NCBI RefSeq assembly: GCF_000520735.1
Contig: NZ_ASSC01000896.1
Location: 1 to 38,591, forward strand
Length of the DNA stretch: 38,591 bases
Source of the DNA: Paenibacillus forsythiae T98
Lineage (GTDB): Bacteria > Bacillota > Bacilli > Paenibacillales > Paenibacillaceae
Direction: 5' to 3'
Notes under the pieces: model-generated
Told to the model about the DNA's origin: nothing
The model's input: the letters and a program-made list of their open reading frames with translations, nothing else
Database searches by the model: none
Translations under genes and position numbers: made by a program
In this document: positions 36,167-38,591 of the stretch, in pieces
How positions within the stretch are numbered: position 1 is the first letter of the stretch
Layout: each line of letters opens with the position of its first letter

Positions 36167-37033
36167 CTAAGCCAGCCGTTTGAATCTCCCCAAAATTTCC
36201 ACGGTCTCCAGCACATTGACGAACGCGGTTGGATCGACCGCGATAACCGCCTTGCGCAGCTCCGCAAGCTCGTACCGCGTGGTGACCGTCATCAGCATCG
36301 TGTTGCCCTCGTGGCTGTATCCTCCTTCGGCATTGACGACGGTAACGCCGTGGGGAAGCCGGTTCAATTGCGCAACCATCTCATCCTTCCGCTTCGTAAC
36401 GATGAAGCAGGTCAGCTTGACGTGCCGGATATGGATAATGTCGACCACCTTGCTCTTCACAAAGGTGCACAGCATCGCATACAGCGCGGAATCCCAGCTT
36501 TTCATAAACCCAAGAATTAATATGATCACCCCGTCCATGACGAACAGCACCGTCCCCATCGGCACATCCCGCTTGCGCGTAATAATGGAGCCCAGAATAT
36601 CGAACCCTCCCGACGACCCGCCCGCGCGCAAGGAGAAGCCGATGCCCCCCGCAATGATAACCCCGCCGAAGATGCTCGCGAGAATCGGATCGTTGGTCAC
36701 CTGCACCTGGGGAATAATCGTCAGAAACCAGGTTGTGCAGGCGACGCATAGCATGCTGAGGCAGATGTATTTTTTCCCTACGGCCACGAAGCCCCAGAGC
36801 AGAATTGGCAGATTGATGCCGAAATAGATGAGCGAAATATATTTGGGATTGGTCAAGTAACCGATAACGGACGCCGTTCCGGCCACCCCGCCGCTAAGCA
36901 GCTGATGAGGGATGAGGAACAGCTTGAGACCGGCGGCGACCAGCAGGGCGGACAGAATAACAACGACGGCCTCTCTGACGGTTCTGGAAAGACTCTCAAC
37001 AATGTGGGGAGCTGCCTGATAACGCATGTGCAT
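36167..37033 (-). CDS. YitT-family (DUF161/DUF2179) membrane protein
   Basis: This 288-residue protein has five or six hydrophobic N-terminal segments (DUF161; LLSGGVAGTASVIGYLT and RAGGSSGGFDILGSII are typical) and a cytoplasmic DUF2179 domain (about residues 205-285) with LPHGVTVVNAEGGYSHEG. It is probably a membrane transporter or sensor; the substrate is unknown. AAGAAAGGAA lies about 9 bases before the ATG. It is convergent with lysC and divergent from yqhV, and interrupts the efp-yqhV order found in B. subtilis. Confidence 0.9.
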   Translation of the reverse strand: MHMRYQAAPHIVESLSRTVREAVVVILSALLVAAGLKLFLIPHQLLSGGVAGTASVIGYLTNPKYISLIYFGINLPILLWGFVAVGKKYICLSMLCVACTTWFLTIIPQVQVTNDPILASIFGGVIIAGGIGFSLRAGGSSGGFDILGSIITRKRDVPMGTVLFVMDGVIILILGFMKSWDSALYAMLCTFVKSKVVDIIHIRHVKLTCFIVTKRKDEMVAQLNRLPHGVTVVNAEGGYSHEGNTMLMTVTTRYELAELRKAVIAVDPTAFVNVLETVEILGRFKRLA

Positions 37034-37072
37034 GGAAAAATTCCTTTCTTTTCATGACTTGTTTTCATGTTT

Positions 37073-37090
37073 GATAAAAAATATTTTATC
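37073..37090. promoter_or_regulatory. AT-rich inverted repeat before the yitT-like gene
   Basis: GATAAAA (37073-37079) and TTTTATC (37084-37090) form a perfect inverted repeat with a 4-base centre, 40 bases before the start. It could be an operator or part of the promoter. The 254-base gap up to yqhV holds no gene that I can see. Confidence 0.35.
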
Positions 37091-37287
37091 ATACTGATGA
37101 TATTTTTCTATCACTTTTTTTGCTGTGGCGTCTTTTTCATTTATATTGGATTTCCGCGTCTGCTTTTATGCCGGATTCTTGTTGTCTAAAGCGGGACAAT
37201 CCCGCATATCTATGAATACAACAGCCACGGAACCGGCGGGTTTATTGAAGCTGTGCCGGAATTTCGGACAAGGGGGTAGAGCGAAAG

Positions 37288-37551
37288 GTGGACAAGTATG
37301 TAAGCTGGATGGCTGTTCTGCGGATGCTGTCGGGCAGCGCGGAGATCATTGCTGCGCTAATCATGCTGCGGTTGAACCAGGTAGACAAGGCGCTTGCGGT
37401 CAATTCAGGGCTTGCGCTGGTCGGCCCGACCGTGCTGATCCTGACGACGGCCATCGGACTCACGGGCATGGCGCAGGATCTTTCTCCGGGCAAGCTGGCC
37501 TGGGTGGGTATAGGTGTGGCGTGTCTCTTAATCGGCATTTTGAAAAAATGA
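37288..37551 (+). CDS. yqhV: YqhV-family (DUF2619) small membrane protein
   Basis: This 87-residue protein has three hydrophobic segments (about residues 8-28, 40-62 and 67-85) and matches YqhV/DUF2619 (VSWMAVLRMLSGSAEIIAAL). The start is GTG 37288; GGGGG at about 37271-37275 is a rather distant ribosome binding site, and a closer GAAAGG overlaps the start. It sits directly before spoIIIAA, as in other spore formers. The function is unknown. Confidence 0.85.
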   Translation: MDKYVSWMAVLRMLSGSAEIIAALIMLRLNQVDKALAVNSGLALVGPTVLILTTAIGLTGMAQDLSPGKLAWVGIGVACLLIGILKK

Positions 37552-37561
37552 TAGATTGGTA

Positions 37562-37590
37562 GTCATATTGCGAACGTACAAGCATAGATA
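37562..37590 (+). promoter_or_regulatory. SigE-type promoter of the spoIIIA operon
   Basis: GTCATATT (37562-37569), 13 bases, CATAGATA (37583-37590) fits the mother-cell SigE consensus (GTCATATT and CATACAnT). The start would be near 37597, leaving a short leader with a TATGGAAT/ATTCCATA hairpin (37589-37609). Confidence 0.65.
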
Positions 37591-37633
37591 TGGAATAAAG
37601 CATTCCATAGAGGACAGCTTGGAGGTACGGCTT

Positions 37634-38591
37634 ATGGCCAACGATTGGCTTCAATTATTTCCTGAAAAAGTGAAATCCGCGCTTTCCCGGCTCCCGCTTT
37701 CGCTGCTGGAGACGGTGGAAGAAATCCGCATCAGGGAAGGACGTCCGCTGGAAATCAATTATGCAGGCACCTACCATTTTGTGAACGAGGTCGGTAGGCT
37801 GACCCTGGAACCAGGGGAAGCGTACAGACCGGACCGCGAAGACAGTCACCGGATGCTTGATCTGATCAGCAATCATTCACTGTATGCGATGGAAGAAGAG
37901 CTTCGCAAGGGATTTATCACCATTCCGGGCGGGCACCGCATCGGACTCGCAGGACGGACGGTGCTTAGCGGCGGCAGCGTTGGCCATCTGCGGGACATCT
38001 GCGGCTTCAACGTCCGGATTGCCAGGGAGATTCCCGGGATTGCGGACCGGCTTATGCCGCATCTGCTGGACGCGGGCCGCCATAGAATACTGCACACCCT
38101 GATCCTGTCCCCGCCCCAGCATGGCAAGACTACGCTGCTCCGCGATCTCGCCCGGCAGATTTCCGCCGGGAGCGCGGGCGGAAGAGAAGGGCGCCGCCCC
38201 GGTCTGAAGGTAGGCATCGTGGACGAGCGTTCCGAGATCGCCGGTAGCCGAAGGGGAGTTCCCGCCTTCGACATCGGCCCGCGAACGGATGTGCTGGACG
38301 GCTGCCCCAAAGCCGAGGGCATGATGATGATGATCCGCTCCCTCTCGCCGGATGTGCTGATTGCCGACGAAATCGGCAGACCGGAGGATGCCGAGGCGGT
38401 CACGGAGGCGCTGCACGCCGGAATTTCGGTTCTGGCGGCCGCCCACGGCCGGGAAGTATCCGAGCTGGCATTAAGACCCGGCTTGGGCAGGCTTATCGAG
38501 CTGGGAATGTTCGAGAGGTATGTCATCCTCCGCCGCTCGGCCGGGGAGCTGTCCTTCCGCGTGCTGGACAGCCGCAAACGGCAGGTTCCCG
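37634..38591 (+). CDS. spoIIIAA: Stage III sporulation protein AA (runs off the window)
   Basis: A PilT/VirB11-like ATPase of the SpoIIIA-SpoIIQ channel between mother cell and forespore. 319 residues are visible with no stop before the window ends; the B. subtilis protein is about the same length, so only the tail is missing. The P-loop is SPPQHGKTT (residues 159-167), where the usual first Gly is Ser. Walker B is VLIADEIG, and LAAAHGREV is a typical later motif. GGAGG lies 8 bases before the ATG. The SigE-type promoter upstream fits mother-cell expression. Confidence 0.95.
   Translation, partial: MANDWLQLFPEKVKSALSRLPLSLLETVEEIRIREGRPLEINYAGTYHFVNEVGRLTLEPGEAYRPDREDSHRMLDLISNHSLYAMEEELRKGFITIPGGHRIGLAGRTVLSGGSVGHLRDICGFNVRIAREIPGIADRLMPHLLDAGRHRILHTLILSPPQHGKTTLLRDLARQISAGSAGGREGRRPGLKVGIVDERSEIAGSRRGVPAFDIGPRTDVLDGCPKAEGMMMMIRSLSPDVLIADEIGRPEDAEAVTEALHAGISVLAAAHGREVSELALRPGLGRLIELGMFERYVILRRSAGELSFRVLDSRKRQVP

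Overview
The window looks like chromosomal DNA from a spore-forming, facultatively anaerobic Firmicute, most likely Paenibacillus. This is inferred from strong AGGAGG-type ribosome binding sites, frequent GTG/TTG starts, copper-amine-oxidase-N 'stalk' surface proteins, spore genes (splB, spoIIIAA), a Bacillus-type Fnr, and Zur and T-box control. Gene order on the right matches the Bacillus subtilis yqhN-yqhV/spoIIIAA neighbourhood. No rRNA, tRNA, CRISPR array, prophage or intact insertion sequence was seen.

Layout. 1-2.8 kb: a small unknown gene, an HxlR regulator with a candidate operator, and a macrolide-type glycosyltransferase divergent from a TetR regulator across overlapping promoters. 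3.0-9.3 kb: a nitrite/nitric-oxide block: an unknown Cys-motif protein, the Fe-S repair protein Ric/ScdA, NADH-nitrite reductase nirB (split by a one-base frameshift) and nirD, nitrite channel nirC, and the oxygen sensor fnr on the other strand. 9.3-10.3 kb: about 1 kb without a convincing gene. 10.3-16.4 kb: anaerobic fermentation genes adhE, pflB, pflA. 16.7-19.0 kb: a large surface stalk protein. 19.2-25.4 kb: a Zur-like Fur protein, yidD, T-box-controlled metG, then the zinc ABC importer znuA-znuC-znuB behind two Zur boxes. 25.4-27.9 kb: ccdA, splB and mntR. 28.0-38.6 kb: a GHL10 glycosyl-hydrolase-like surface protein, yqhO, yqhP-yqhQ (reverse), yqhR, the M24 peptidase yqhT, efp, lysC, a YitT protein (reverse), yqhV, and spoIIIAA, which runs off the window.

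How the genes fit together. Crp/Fnr-type palindromes (GTGA-N6-TCAC) lie before ric, nirB (two, 21 bp apart), fnr, adhE and pflB, and the Fnr protein has the C-terminal CX2CX4C cluster motif. The left half therefore reads as a local anaerobic regulon covering nitrite disposal, nitrosative repair and mixed-acid/ethanol fermentation. The adhE site also fits the Rex (NADH/NAD+) operator. The two stalk-domain surface proteins, 11 kb apart, each carry a possible ECF-sigma promoter.

The most notable observations are the nirB frameshift, the nested palindromes before pflB, the shared ECF-like promoters, a GC-rich leader that could hide the znuB ribosome binding site, and an internal translation start in lysC. 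I did not find a clearly new multi-gene system. The best uncharacterised gene is the Cys-motif protein beside ric.
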